A stretch of DNA of 64,000 nt from Mycobacterium lentiflavum (GTDB lineage: Bacteria; Actinomycetota; Actinomycetes; Mycobacteriales; Mycobacteriaceae), in the NCBI RefSeq assembly GCF_022374895.2, contig NZ_CP092423.2, forward strand, positions 496,001 through 560,000, given 5' to 3'. The position numbers were made by a program, and so were the translations under genes. Below the pieces are notes generated by a model. The model was given only the letters and a program-made list of their open reading frames with translations, was not told where the DNA came from and did no database searches. Positions 1 through 6,730 of this stretch are shown here, in pieces (position 1 is the first letter of the stretch; each line of letters starts with the position of its first letter).

Positions 1-4
1 TTCG

Positions 5-66
5 CGCCGAACGTGCTCCCACGGCGCAAAATCGGCCAAATTTTCGCCGTCAGTGCACGTTCGGCG
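5..66. repeat. 62-bp nested palindromic repeat, copy 1
   Basis: Perfect 12-bp inverted arms, CGCCGAACGTGC (5-16) and GCACGTTCGGCG (55-66), enclose an inner inverted repeat ACGGCG (21-26) / CGCCGT (45-50) with AAAAT/ATTTT inside it. A second element of exactly the same length and arms lies at 57705-57766. It sits just after the sdhB stop, so it could act as an RNA hairpin at the end of the sdh operon or be a dispersed intergenic repeat. Confidence 0.75.
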
Positions 67-82
67 AAAAGGAGTAACGCGT

Positions 83-829
83 CTAGCGGCGGAACAGCTT
101 GTTACCCAGCCAGACGACCGGGTCGTACTTGCGGTCGGCGACCCGCTCTTTCATCGGGATCAGCGCGTTGTCGGTGATCTTGATGTGTTCGGGGCAGACC
201 TCGGTGCAGCACTTGGTGATGTTGCAGTAGCCCAAGCCGAATTCCTCCTGGGCCATGTCGCGCCGGTCCAGTGTGTCCAGCGGGTGCATTTCGAGCTCGG
301 CGGCCCGCATCAAGAAGCGCGGGCCGGCAAAGGCCTTCTTGTTCTCCTCGTGGTCGCGGACCACGTGGCAGACGTTGTTACACAGGAAGCACTCGATGCA
401 CTTACGGAACTCCTGCGAGCGCTGCACGTCGGCCTGAGCCATCCGGTACTCGCCGGGCTGCAGGTCCTTGGGCGGTGCGAAAGACGGGATCTGGCGGGCC
501 TTTTCGTAGTTGAACGAGACGTCGGTGACCAGATCGCGAATCACCGGGAAGGTCCGCAGCGGCGTCACCGTCACGACCTCGTCCTCGGCGAACGTCGACA
601 TGCGGGTCATGCACATCAGCTTCGGCATCCCGTTGATCTCGGCCGAGCAGGATCCGCACTTGCCCGCCTTGCAGTTCCACCGCACCGCGAGGTCGGGGGT
701 CTGCGTCTGCTGCAGGCGATGGATGATGTCGAGCACCACCTCGCCCTCGTTGACCTCGACCGTGAAGTCCTGCAGTGCGCCGCCGGCGTCATCGCCGCGC
801 CACACCCGCATCGTCGCGTTGTAGCTCAT
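83..829 (-). CDS. sdhB: Succinate dehydrogenase (Sdh1) iron-sulfur subunit
   Basis: Electron-transfer subunit of membrane succinate:menaquinone oxidoreductase, 248 aa, the same length as Rv0247c. The N-terminal plant-type [2Fe-2S] ligands are C53, C58, C61 and C73. The C-terminal ferredoxin-like domain has C144/C147/C150/C154 and C202/C207/C208/C212 for the remaining clusters. The ATG overlaps the sdhA stop codon by one base (TAATG), indicating translational coupling. It is the last gene of the operon Rv0250c-like, sdhC, sdhA, sdhB, all on the minus strand. It acts at the cytoplasmic face of the membrane, passing electrons from the flavoprotein to the anchor. Confidence 0.96.
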   Translation of the reverse strand: MSYNATMRVWRGDDAGGALQDFTVEVNEGEVVLDIIHRLQQTQTPDLAVRWNCKAGKCGSCSAEINGMPKLMCMTRMSTFAEDEVVTVTPLRTFPVIRDLVTDVSFNYEKARQIPSFAPPKDLQPGEYRMAQADVQRSQEFRKCIECFLCNNVCHVVRDHEENKKAFAGPRFLMRAAELEMHPLDTLDRRDMAQEEFGLGYCNITKCCTEVCPEHIKITDNALIPMKERVADRKYDPVVWLGNKLFRR

Positions 830-2760
830 TAGCCTCTCCGTCCTGGGTGGTCGGCCAGCTCTTCATCGGTGAAGTACTTCTCCAGCTCGGAGATCTCGAA
901 CAGCTCCAAGAGGTCGGGCCGCATCGGCACCTGCTCTTCGCGCGTGACGGTGACGTCAGGAATCGCGTCGCCGTCACCGCCGGCCGCACGGCACACCAGC
1001 AACACCTTGCGCCACGACGAGTCCATGCCCGGGTGGTCGTCGCGGGTGTGTCCACCGCGGCTCTCGGTGCGCAGCAGAGCGGCCTTGGCGACACATTCGC
1101 TGACCAACAGCATGTTGCGCAGGTCGATGGCCAGGTTCCAGCCGGGGTTGTACTGGCGGTGGCCCTCGACGTGGATGTTCTTGAACCGCTCACGCAGCGC
1201 GGTGAGCCGTTCCAGCGCCTCGGAGATCTCTTCCGATTTGCGGATGATGCCGACCAGGTCGTTCATCGACTGCTGCAATTCCAGCTGCATCGTGTACGGG
1301 TTCTCGGCGGCCGAACCGTTGGTCGGTGCCTCGAACGGGGCCAGTGCCCGCTTGGCCGCCGCCTCGATCGCGTCCTCGCTGACGGTCGGGCGACTGGACA
1401 GAGCGCGCGCGTAGTCGGCAGCGCCCAGCCCGGCGCGACGGCCGAAGACCAGCAGGTCCGACAGCGAGTTGCCGCCCAACCGGTTGGAGCCGTGCATGCC
1501 GCCGGAGCATTCACCGGCGGCGAACAGGCCGGCGACGGTGGCCGCGCCGGTGTCGGGGTCGACCTCGACACCGCCCATCACGTAGTGGCAGGTGGGCCCG
1601 ACTTCCATCGGCTCCTTGGTGATGTCGACACCGGCCAGCTCCATGAACTGGTGGTGCATCGACGGCAGCCGCCGCTTGATCTCGTCGGGCGTCAACCGCG
1701 AAGCGATGTCCAGGTAGACACCACCGTGTGGGGTGCCGCGACCGGCCTTGACCTCCGAGTTGATCGCGCGGGCGACCTCATCGCGGGGCAGCAGGTCCGG
1801 GGTGCGGCGAGCCGAATCGTTGTCCTTGAGCCATTGGTCGGCTTCTTGCTCGGTTTCGGCGTACTGGCCCTTGAACACCGGGGGGATGTAATCGAACATG
1901 AAGCGCTTGTTGTCGGAGTTCTTCAGCACTCCGCCGTCGCCGCGCACACCCTCGGTGACCAGGATGCCCTTCACACTCGGCGGCCAGACCATGCCCGTCG
2001 GGTGGAACTGGATGAACTCCATGTTGATCAACGTCGCGCCCGCCCGCAGCGCCAGCGCGTGGCCGTCGCCGGTGTACTCCCAGGAGTTCGACGTGACCTT
2101 GAAGGACTTGCCGATACCGCCGGTGGCCAGCACCACGGCGGGTGCGTCGAAGACGACGAACTTACCGCTTTGGCGCCAGTAGCCGAATGCTCCGGCGATC
2201 CGCCCGTCGCTTCCCGAGCCGTCTTTGAGCAGCTCGGTGATCGCGCACTCGGCGAAGACCCTGATCCGCGCCTCGTAGTCGCCGAGTTCGGCGAAGTCTT
2301 CCTGCTGCAGCGAGACGATCTTCTGCTGCATGGTGCGGATCAGCTCCAGGCCGGTGCGGTCACCGACGTGCGCCAGCCGCGGGTAGGTGTGCCCACCGAA
2401 GTTGCGCTGGCTGATCTTGCCGTCCTTGAGACGGTCGAACAGCGCGCCGTAGGTCTCCAGCTCCCAGACCCGGTCCGGTGCCTCCTTGGCGTGCAGTTCG
2501 GCCATCCGCCAGTTGTTCAGGAACTTGCCACCGCGCATCGTGTCGCCGAAGTGGGTCTTCCAGTTGTCCTTGGGGTTGGTGTTGCCCATGGACGCGGCGC
2601 AGCCGCCCTCGGCCATCACCGTGTGGGCCTTGCCGAACAGGGATTTGGTCACCACTGCTACCTTGAGGCCGCGTTCGCGCGCTTCGATGACCGCGCGCAA
2701 ACCCGCGCCGCCGGCACCGATCACGACCACGTCGTAGGAGTGCCGTTCGACCTCAGTCAT
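829..2760 (-). CDS. sdhA: Succinate dehydrogenase (Sdh1) flavoprotein subunit
   Basis: 643 aa, close to Rv0248c. Catalytic FAD subunit oxidising succinate to fumarate in the TCA cycle and respiratory chain. The N-terminus has the Rossmann FAD motif VVVIGAGGAGLRAVIEA (about residues 11-27). An HTVMAEGGCAA segment follows at the usual place of the covalent FAD-linking histidine, then an HPTGM active-site motif and the C-terminal FAD motif AAGECSGGMHGSNRLGGNS. The C-terminal domain holds the conserved arginine-rich capping region. It lies between sdhC (40-bp gap) and sdhB (1-base overlap). The paralogous Sdh2 of mycobacteria would be elsewhere. Confidence 0.96.
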   Translation of the reverse strand: MTEVERHSYDVVVIGAGGAGLRAVIEARERGLKVAVVTKSLFGKAHTVMAEGGCAASMGNTNPKDNWKTHFGDTMRGGKFLNNWRMAELHAKEAPDRVWELETYGALFDRLKDGKISQRNFGGHTYPRLAHVGDRTGLELIRTMQQKIVSLQQEDFAELGDYEARIRVFAECAITELLKDGSGSDGRIAGAFGYWRQSGKFVVFDAPAVVLATGGIGKSFKVTSNSWEYTGDGHALALRAGATLINMEFIQFHPTGMVWPPSVKGILVTEGVRGDGGVLKNSDNKRFMFDYIPPVFKGQYAETEQEADQWLKDNDSARRTPDLLPRDEVARAINSEVKAGRGTPHGGVYLDIASRLTPDEIKRRLPSMHHQFMELAGVDITKEPMEVGPTCHYVMGGVEVDPDTGAATVAGLFAAGECSGGMHGSNRLGGNSLSDLLVFGRRAGLGAADYARALSSRPTVSEDAIEAAAKRALAPFEAPTNGSAAENPYTMQLELQQSMNDLVGIIRKSEEISEALERLTALRERFKNIHVEGHRQYNPGWNLAIDLRNMLLVSECVAKAALLRTESRGGHTRDDHPGMDSSWRKVLLVCRAAGGDGDAIPDVTVTREEQVPMRPDLLELFEISELEKYFTDEELADHPGRRG

Positions 2761-2800
2761 GGAACCTCACTTAACTTTCCGATCTCCGTGAAAGGGCTTA

Positions 2801-3628
2801 TCAGCCAACAAATCTCAGGTCCGAGATGGTGCCGCTAGCCACCAGTGCGATGTAGAAGTCGGTAAGCATCAGCGTGCCCAGCGTGATCCACGCGAACAGC
2901 TTGTGCCGGGTGTTGATGACGCTGACCTGAGTCCAGATCCAGTACCGCACAGGGTGTTTGGAGAAGTGTTTGAGCCGTCCACCGGTCACGTGCCGGCACG
3001 AGTGGCAAGACAGCGTGTAGACCCACAGCATGACGACGTTGCCCAGCAGGATCAGATTGCCCAGACCGAAACCGAATCCGCCCGGTCCCTCGTCGGAATG
3101 GAACGCGACGATCGCGTCATAGGTGTTGATTACCGAGATGATGCCGGCGATGTAGAAGAAGTATCGGTGCGTGTTCTGGACGATCAGCGGGAACTTGGTT
3201 TCACCGGTGTAGTGGACCCGGGGCTCGGCCACCGCGCAGGAGGTGGGCGACTGCCACACCGTGCGGTAGTAGGCACCGCGGTAGTAGTAGCAGGTCAGCC
3301 GGAACAGCAACAGGAACGGCAGTGTCAGCGCGGCGTACGGCAACCACCACACGTCGGGAAGCACCTGCGGCCAGAATTCGCTCGACGCACCGCAGGCCTT
3401 GCTGACGCACGGCGAGTAGAACGGCGTCAGGTAGTGGTACTTCGGGACGTAGAAGTAGTTCTGTTGGAACGCCCGGAACGTCGCGTAGATGACGAATGCG
3501 GCGAAGCCGAGGTCGATGCGCAACGGCGACATCCACCATCGGTCGGTACGTAGTGTTCGCTGCTGAATTTGGGCGCGCGTCGGTGAAAAGATGCCGGACG
3601 CAGGACGGTTCGCCGTTGGTGCGCTCAT
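2801..3628 (-). CDS. sdhC: Succinate dehydrogenase (Sdh1) membrane anchor subunit
   Basis: 275 aa with about five hydrophobic segments (around residues 38-55, 93-113, 153-172, 188-208 and 245-265). It matches the Rv0249c anchor, which passes electrons to menaquinone. Two clusters of possible metal ligands are visible: SPCVSKAC (C74, C79) and SCHSCRH (C208, H209, C211, H213). The mycobacterial Sdh1 anchor is reported to hold a membrane-embedded Rieske-type cluster, and these residues are plausible ligands; that assignment is inference. It is cotranscribed upstream of sdhA. The start is an ATG after an AGGAACATTTGC-type leader. Confidence 0.93.
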   Translation of the reverse strand: MSAPTANRPASGIFSPTRAQIQQRTLRTDRWWMSPLRIDLGFAAFVIYATFRAFQQNYFYVPKYHYLTPFYSPCVSKACGASSEFWPQVLPDVWWLPYAALTLPFLLLFRLTCYYYRGAYYRTVWQSPTSCAVAEPRVHYTGETKFPLIVQNTHRYFFYIAGIISVINTYDAIVAFHSDEGPGGFGFGLGNLILLGNVVMLWVYTLSCHSCRHVTGGRLKHFSKHPVRYWIWTQVSVINTRHKLFAWITLGTLMLTDFYIALVASGTISDLRFVG

Positions 3629-3707
3629 GCAAATGTTCCTCTTCGAACAGGGCTGTTGGTCGAAGGGTACAAGACCAATGCCTCCGATTTAACGGGGGCT
3701 TGGAATA

Positions 3708-4004
3708 TCAGCAGCGATTGTGACCCCCGACACCCTCGTCGTCGACATCGCGCCAGAAATCGGTGTCGTACTGGGTGTCGGGAATGATGATCTTTTCGCC
3801 GGATTGCGCAACAGTGGCCCGTGTCAAGTCCAATTCCGAAACGTCGGTGTCGAGTAATTCGACATCGCCGATGATCCGGTCGGCGTCGATCACGATGCGG
3901 CGCATCGCCGGACTGTCGCCGTAGCGCGACCTCAAGGAGTTCACGCACCGCCGCAAACCGCCGATGAGATCGTGCAGTTCGGCGAGTTCGGTCGTGGTGG
4001 ACAA
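3708..4004 (-). CDS. Conserved hypothetical protein, sdh operon leader gene (Rv0250c-like)
   Basis: 98 aa and rich in Asp, Arg and Ile, with no membrane segment or recognised domain. It corresponds in size and position to Rv0250c, directly upstream of the Sdh1 operon. I chose the TTG at 4004 because AGGAG lies six bases before it and no ATG or GTG in frame gives a similar protein. The N-terminal half (TELAELHDLIGGLRRCVNSL) looks helical. Function unknown; the conserved linkage to Sdh1 suggests an accessory or regulatory part. Confidence 0.82.
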   Translation of the reverse strand: MSTTTELAELHDLIGGLRRCVNSLRSRYGDSPAMRRIVIDADRIIGDVELLDTDVSELDLTRATVAQSGEKIIIPDTQYDTDFWRDVDDEGVGGHNRC

Positions 4005-4116
4005 GAGATCTCCTAGGGCTGCGGGTGTCAGGGATCACACTATGACTTTCGATACTATCCACCGCGCACGGCTGACGTAGGACAGACGAATCGCCCAGAT
4101 TGCGGAGCAAACACCC

Positions 4117-4878
4117 ATGACAGGTCAGACCACCGCCGCGCAGCGCGCGGCCACACTGCTCGAATTGCATCAACCGGGCCACCCGGTGGTGCTGCCGACC
4201 GTATGGGATGCCTGGTCGGCGCGCCTTGCCACGGGTGCCGGATTTGCCGCCTTGACCGTAGGTAGCCATCCGCTGGCCGACTCGATTGGCAAACCCGATG
4301 GCGAGGGCATGTCGTTCGACGATGTGCTGACTCGGGTCGCGCAGATCACCGCGGCGGTCGACGTCCCGGTGTCGGTGGACATCGAGTCCGGCTACGGTCT
4401 GCCGGCGCAGCGCCTGATCGACGGCCTACTGAGCGCCGGTGCGGTCGGGCTCAACATCGAGGACACCGTGCATTCGGAGAACAAGCGACTGCGGTCCGCG
4501 CGTGAGCACGCCGAATTGGTGGGCACGCTGCGCTCGGCTGCCGATGCGGCCGGGGTGCACGTCGTGATCAACGCCCGTACCGATCTCTTTCTGCGCAACG
4601 ACGGCGACGATTCGGACCGCGTCGAGCGGGCGGTGGCACGGCTGATTGAGGCGGCCGACGCCGGCGCCGACGTGCTCTACCCGGTGGGCCGCCACGACCC
4701 GGAGACGTTGCGGCGCTTGGCAACTGAGCTGCCGCTGCCGATCAACGCGATCGCGCTGCCCGACCAGGGTGACCCGGCGTTGTTCGGTGCGCTGGGTGTC
4801 GCCCGGATCAGCTTCGGGCCGTTCCTGCAAGCCGCACTGGCCGACCGTGCCAAGGAACTGCTGGCGCGCTGGAGCTGA
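4117..4878 (+). CDS. Isocitrate lyase / PEP mutase family protein
   Basis: 253 aa, the length of small phosphonomutase-type TIM-barrel enzymes such as Rv1998c. Visible family features are the VSVDIESGYG strand with acidic metal ligands, GLNIEDT and VINARTDLFL. Members cleave or form C-C or C-P bonds on oxaloacetate- or PEP-like substrates (2-methylisocitrate, dimethylmalate, phosphonopyruvate, oxaloacetate). The substrate here cannot be told from sequence by eye. It is divergent from the sdh operon and convergent with the HxlR gene (4-bp gap). This gene is not at this place in M. tuberculosis. Confidence 0.88.
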   Translation: MTGQTTAAQRAATLLELHQPGHPVVLPTVWDAWSARLATGAGFAALTVGSHPLADSIGKPDGEGMSFDDVLTRVAQITAAVDVPVSVDIESGYGLPAQRLIDGLLSAGAVGLNIEDTVHSENKRLRSAREHAELVGTLRSAADAAGVHVVINARTDLFLRNDGDDSDRVERAVARLIEAADAGADVLYPVGRHDPETLRRLATELPLPINAIALPDQGDPALFGALGVARISFGPFLQAALADRAKELLARWS

Positions 4879-4882
4879 TCGG

Positions 4883-5377
4883 CTAAATCGGCTCCAACAT
4901 CCGGCGCGGCCGGCGCAACGCCTCGCTGACCGCATCGTCGCGACTCGGATCGTGAGGCCGGCGCGGCGGATGCCCGATCAGGTCGGCGACGTCGGGAACC
5001 CGATCGCAGCGCTCGCAGCGGCGATCGGACCCGATTGCGCCGCCGCAGTCTGCGTGCCGATAGCTTCGGGTCGGCTTGTCCAACAAGTTCTCGCTTCCCC
5101 ACGCGATCATCGACCAGAGCAGTGGCCATAGTTGCTTGCCCTTGGTGGTCAGCGCGTATTCGGCAGCGTCCTTGGTCAGCACGCCCTCGGCGACCAAGAA
5201 GGTAAGCCGTTCGGACAGCACAGCTTTGGGGATGCCGAGGTGATTGTGAAAGTCACTGAACCGCCGCACGCCATAGAAGGCGTCGCGCAAGATCAGCAAC
5301 GTCCAGCGTTCGCCGACGATCTCCAAGGACCGGGCGATCGGGCAATTCTCGTCCGGGTATTCACGGGGAAGGGCCAC
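4883..5377 (-). CDS. HxlR-family winged-helix transcriptional regulator
   Basis: 164 aa from the GTG at 5377. The HxlR core is clear: CPIARSLEIVGERWTLLILRDAF, then RRFSDFHNHLGIPKAVLSERLTFLVAEG. A C-terminal tail has a Cys/His cluster (HADCGG...CERC) that could bind a metal. The frame stays open upstream, but GTG precedes the usual family N-terminus (ALPREYPDENC), and upstream extension would cover the operators. It is divergent from the DUF302 gene with two matched 15-bp palindromes between them, so it probably represses both genes. HxlR regulators often sense electrophiles or disulfide stress. Confidence 0.88.
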   Translation of the reverse strand: MALPREYPDENCPIARSLEIVGERWTLLILRDAFYGVRRFSDFHNHLGIPKAVLSERLTFLVAEGVLTKDAAEYALTTKGKQLWPLLWSMIAWGSENLLDKPTRSYRHADCGGAIGSDRRCERCDRVPDVADLIGHPPRRPHDPSRDDAVSEALRRPRRMLEPI

Positions 5378-5400
5378 GTTGCCAATGCTACCTCTTGCTG

Positions 5401-5415
5401 GTTCATTCAATGAAC
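5401..5415. promoter_or_regulatory. HxlR operator half-pair, site 1
   Basis: GTTCATTCAATGAAC is a palindrome broken only at its centre base. It lies 24 bp upstream of the HxlR start. A TATAGT hexamer at 5418-5423, between this site and site 2, is a possible -10 element for the rightward gene. Confidence 0.6.
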
Positions 5416-5435
5416 CGTATAGTCGAACCTGCGAA

Positions 5436-5450
5436 GTTCGTTCACCGAAC
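5436..5450. promoter_or_regulatory. HxlR operator half-pair, site 2
   Basis: GTTCGTTCACCGAAC shares the pattern GTTC(A/G)TTCA(A/C)(T/C)GAAC with site 1. The two centres are 35 bp apart, and this site ends 25 bp upstream of the DUF302 start, mirroring site 1 at the HxlR gene. Confidence 0.6.
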
Positions 5451-5474
5451 CATTGACGAATCTTGAGGAATGTC

Positions 5475-6014
5475 ATGACAAGTAGCGTTAAGGCAGCCGA
5501 ATTCAACGTCGTGGCACACACCATGAATCGCATCGACATCAGCACGGGCATGAATTTCGACGATTTCGTCGCGGCTTTCGAGAACGCCGCACCGCCCGTC
5601 GACCGAGCAGCGGTGCATGAGATCGTCGATCGCGGCGGCAACTGGGACGACGTGCTTGCGGCCGCGGCGAGTAACGCGCCGCACGACCTGATGGTCTACG
5701 CGAAGATCGACGCGTTGCCCTTCTTCAGCCTTGCCGGTCACACCACCAAAGCGGTGGAGTATCTGCTCGGCAACCACACGATCGCTGAAACGATGTATCG
5801 CCATGACCCGAAAGCATTGCTGTACGCGCCATTACGGCTGCTGATCTACGCGGACGTCGACGGCAACGCGGTGTTTTCGATGGACCAGCCTGGTCCCGCA
5901 TTCGGCAGTCTCGGCATCGCCGAGGTGGCGAAGGTGGGCGAGAGCCTGGATCGCAAAGTGGTAAACCTGTTGCGAGTCATCGGAATTGACGCCGGCCAGG
6001 CGTTCACCCGCTAG
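5475..6014 (+). CDS. DUF302-domain protein
   Basis: 179 aa from the ATG at 5475. An in-frame TTG at 5463 is possible, but the AGGAA at 5466-5470 suits the ATG. The protein fits the DUF302 family: small alpha/beta proteins with a conserved hydrophobic core here seen as ALLYAPLRLLIYADVDGNAVFSMDQPG and a C-terminal helix. No signal peptide or membrane segment. Biochemical function is unknown; family members often sit beside redox or electrophile-stress regulators. It is divergently paired with the HxlR regulator and probably controlled by it. Confidence 0.82.
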   Translation: MTSSVKAAEFNVVAHTMNRIDISTGMNFDDFVAAFENAAPPVDRAAVHEIVDRGGNWDDVLAAAASNAPHDLMVYAKIDALPFFSLAGHTTKAVEYLLGNHTIAETMYRHDPKALLYAPLRLLIYADVDGNAVFSMDQPGPAFGSLGIAEVAKVGESLDRKVVNLLRVIGIDAGQAFTR

Positions 6015-6022
6015 GACGCGAA

Positions 6023-6072
6023 CGTCGGGTTGTCGGGTGCCTTGAATGGCAATTTCTCCCAACAACCCGACG
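6023..6072. terminator. Bidirectional hairpin between convergent genes
   Basis: CGTCGGGTTGT (6023-6033) pairs perfectly with ACAACCCGACG (6062-6072) around a 28-nt loop. It fills the 59-bp gap between the convergent DUF302 and hsp20 genes, as expected for a shared terminator. There is no clear U-tract, which is common in mycobacteria. Confidence 0.6.
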
Positions 6073-6073
6073 G

Positions 6074-6505
6074 TCACTTGGCGATCTCGATGCGCTGCGC
6101 CTGGGTTCCGGCGTACGCGCCGTTGACTCGCACGGTTAACACACCGGCGTCGTAGGAAGCCTTGATGGCCTCGCTGGTGACGTGCGCGGGCAGCTGGAAC
6201 GAGCGACGGAACGATCCATAGCGGATCTCCCGCAGGGTACGGACGTCCGTCTGTTCTGCGTGCTCGTCGCGGTGTTCGCCGTGGATTACCAGGCGCCCCC
6301 TGTCGACCTCGACGTTGACGTCTTTTTCGACATCGACACCGGGCAGTTCCAGGCGCACTACCGCGTCGTCGCCGTCCTTGACGATCTCGGCCGCAGGGTT
6401 CAAACCGCTGTTCACCGGCTTGTACCAGTCGGCTGTTGCGGCCGGGCCGAAGAAGTCGCGCAACCATCGGTCGGCCGGGTGCGACCACACTGCGAGATTA
6501 CTCAT
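6074..6505 (-). CDS. hsp20: Hsp20/alpha-crystallin family chaperone (Acr2-like)
   Basis: 143 aa, somewhat shorter than M. tuberculosis Acr2/HrpA (Rv0251c, 159 aa). The alpha-crystallin domain spans about residues 42-135: VVRLELPGVDVEKDVNVEV, GRLVIHGEHR, then GSFRRSFQLPAHV. A short polar C-terminal tail (AQRIEIAK) follows. It is an ATP-independent holdase that oligomerises and binds unfolding proteins in the cytoplasm. The ATG is preceded by GAGGAG. A HAIR-like inverted repeat about 80 bp upstream fits the known HspR control of acr2. Confidence 0.92.
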   Translation of the reverse strand: MSNLAVWSHPADRWLRDFFGPAATADWYKPVNSGLNPAAEIVKDGDDAVVRLELPGVDVEKDVNVEVDRGRLVIHGEHRDEHAEQTDVRTLREIRYGSFRRSFQLPAHVTSEAIKASYDAGVLTVRVNGAYAGTQAQRIEIAK

Positions 6506-6584
6506 TTCGTCTCCTCGTTGCTTCCTTGAGTTTCATTGTGAGTTTGCTGTGACCGGCGCCTTGCCGACCGGCTACTTAGACAAA

Positions 6585-6605
6585 CTTGAGTTGATCACGC
6601 TTAAG
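6585..6605. promoter_or_regulatory. HAIR-like HspR operator upstream of hsp20
   Basis: CTTGAGT (6585-6591), seven bases, then GCTTAAG (6599-6605). The HspR consensus is CTTGAGT-N7-ACTCAAG: the left arm is perfect and the right arm matches five of seven positions. A further lone CTTGAGT lies at 6525-6531, 60 bp away. HspR control of acr2 is established in M. tuberculosis; use here is inferred. Confidence 0.6.
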
Positions 6606-6633
6606 TTCCACCTGCCCGTTCGCCCGGAGCGAA

Positions 6634-6663
6634 CACACATCACACAGGAAGTTGTGAGGTGTG
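6634..6663. promoter_or_regulatory. Operator-like palindrome upstream of nirB
   Basis: CACACATCACA (6634-6644) and TGTGAGGTGTG (6653-6663) are inverted copies with one mismatch, separated by 8 bp. It lies 68 bp upstream of the nirB start. The 10-mer TGTGAGGTGT recurs at 13802-13811 in the narK intergenic region, so a shared regulator such as NnaR is plausible. Confidence 0.55.
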
Positions 6664-6730
6664 AGACCCGCGTCATACGAGCGATACATTCGGCGGTTTT
6701 TCCTTAATTTCTGACCCCTAACCTCATGGC

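Noticed and set aside
53..832. Long open frames opposite sdhB and sdhA on the plus strand
   Set aside because: Antisense shadows caused by high GC; the minus-strand proteins have complete family motifs.
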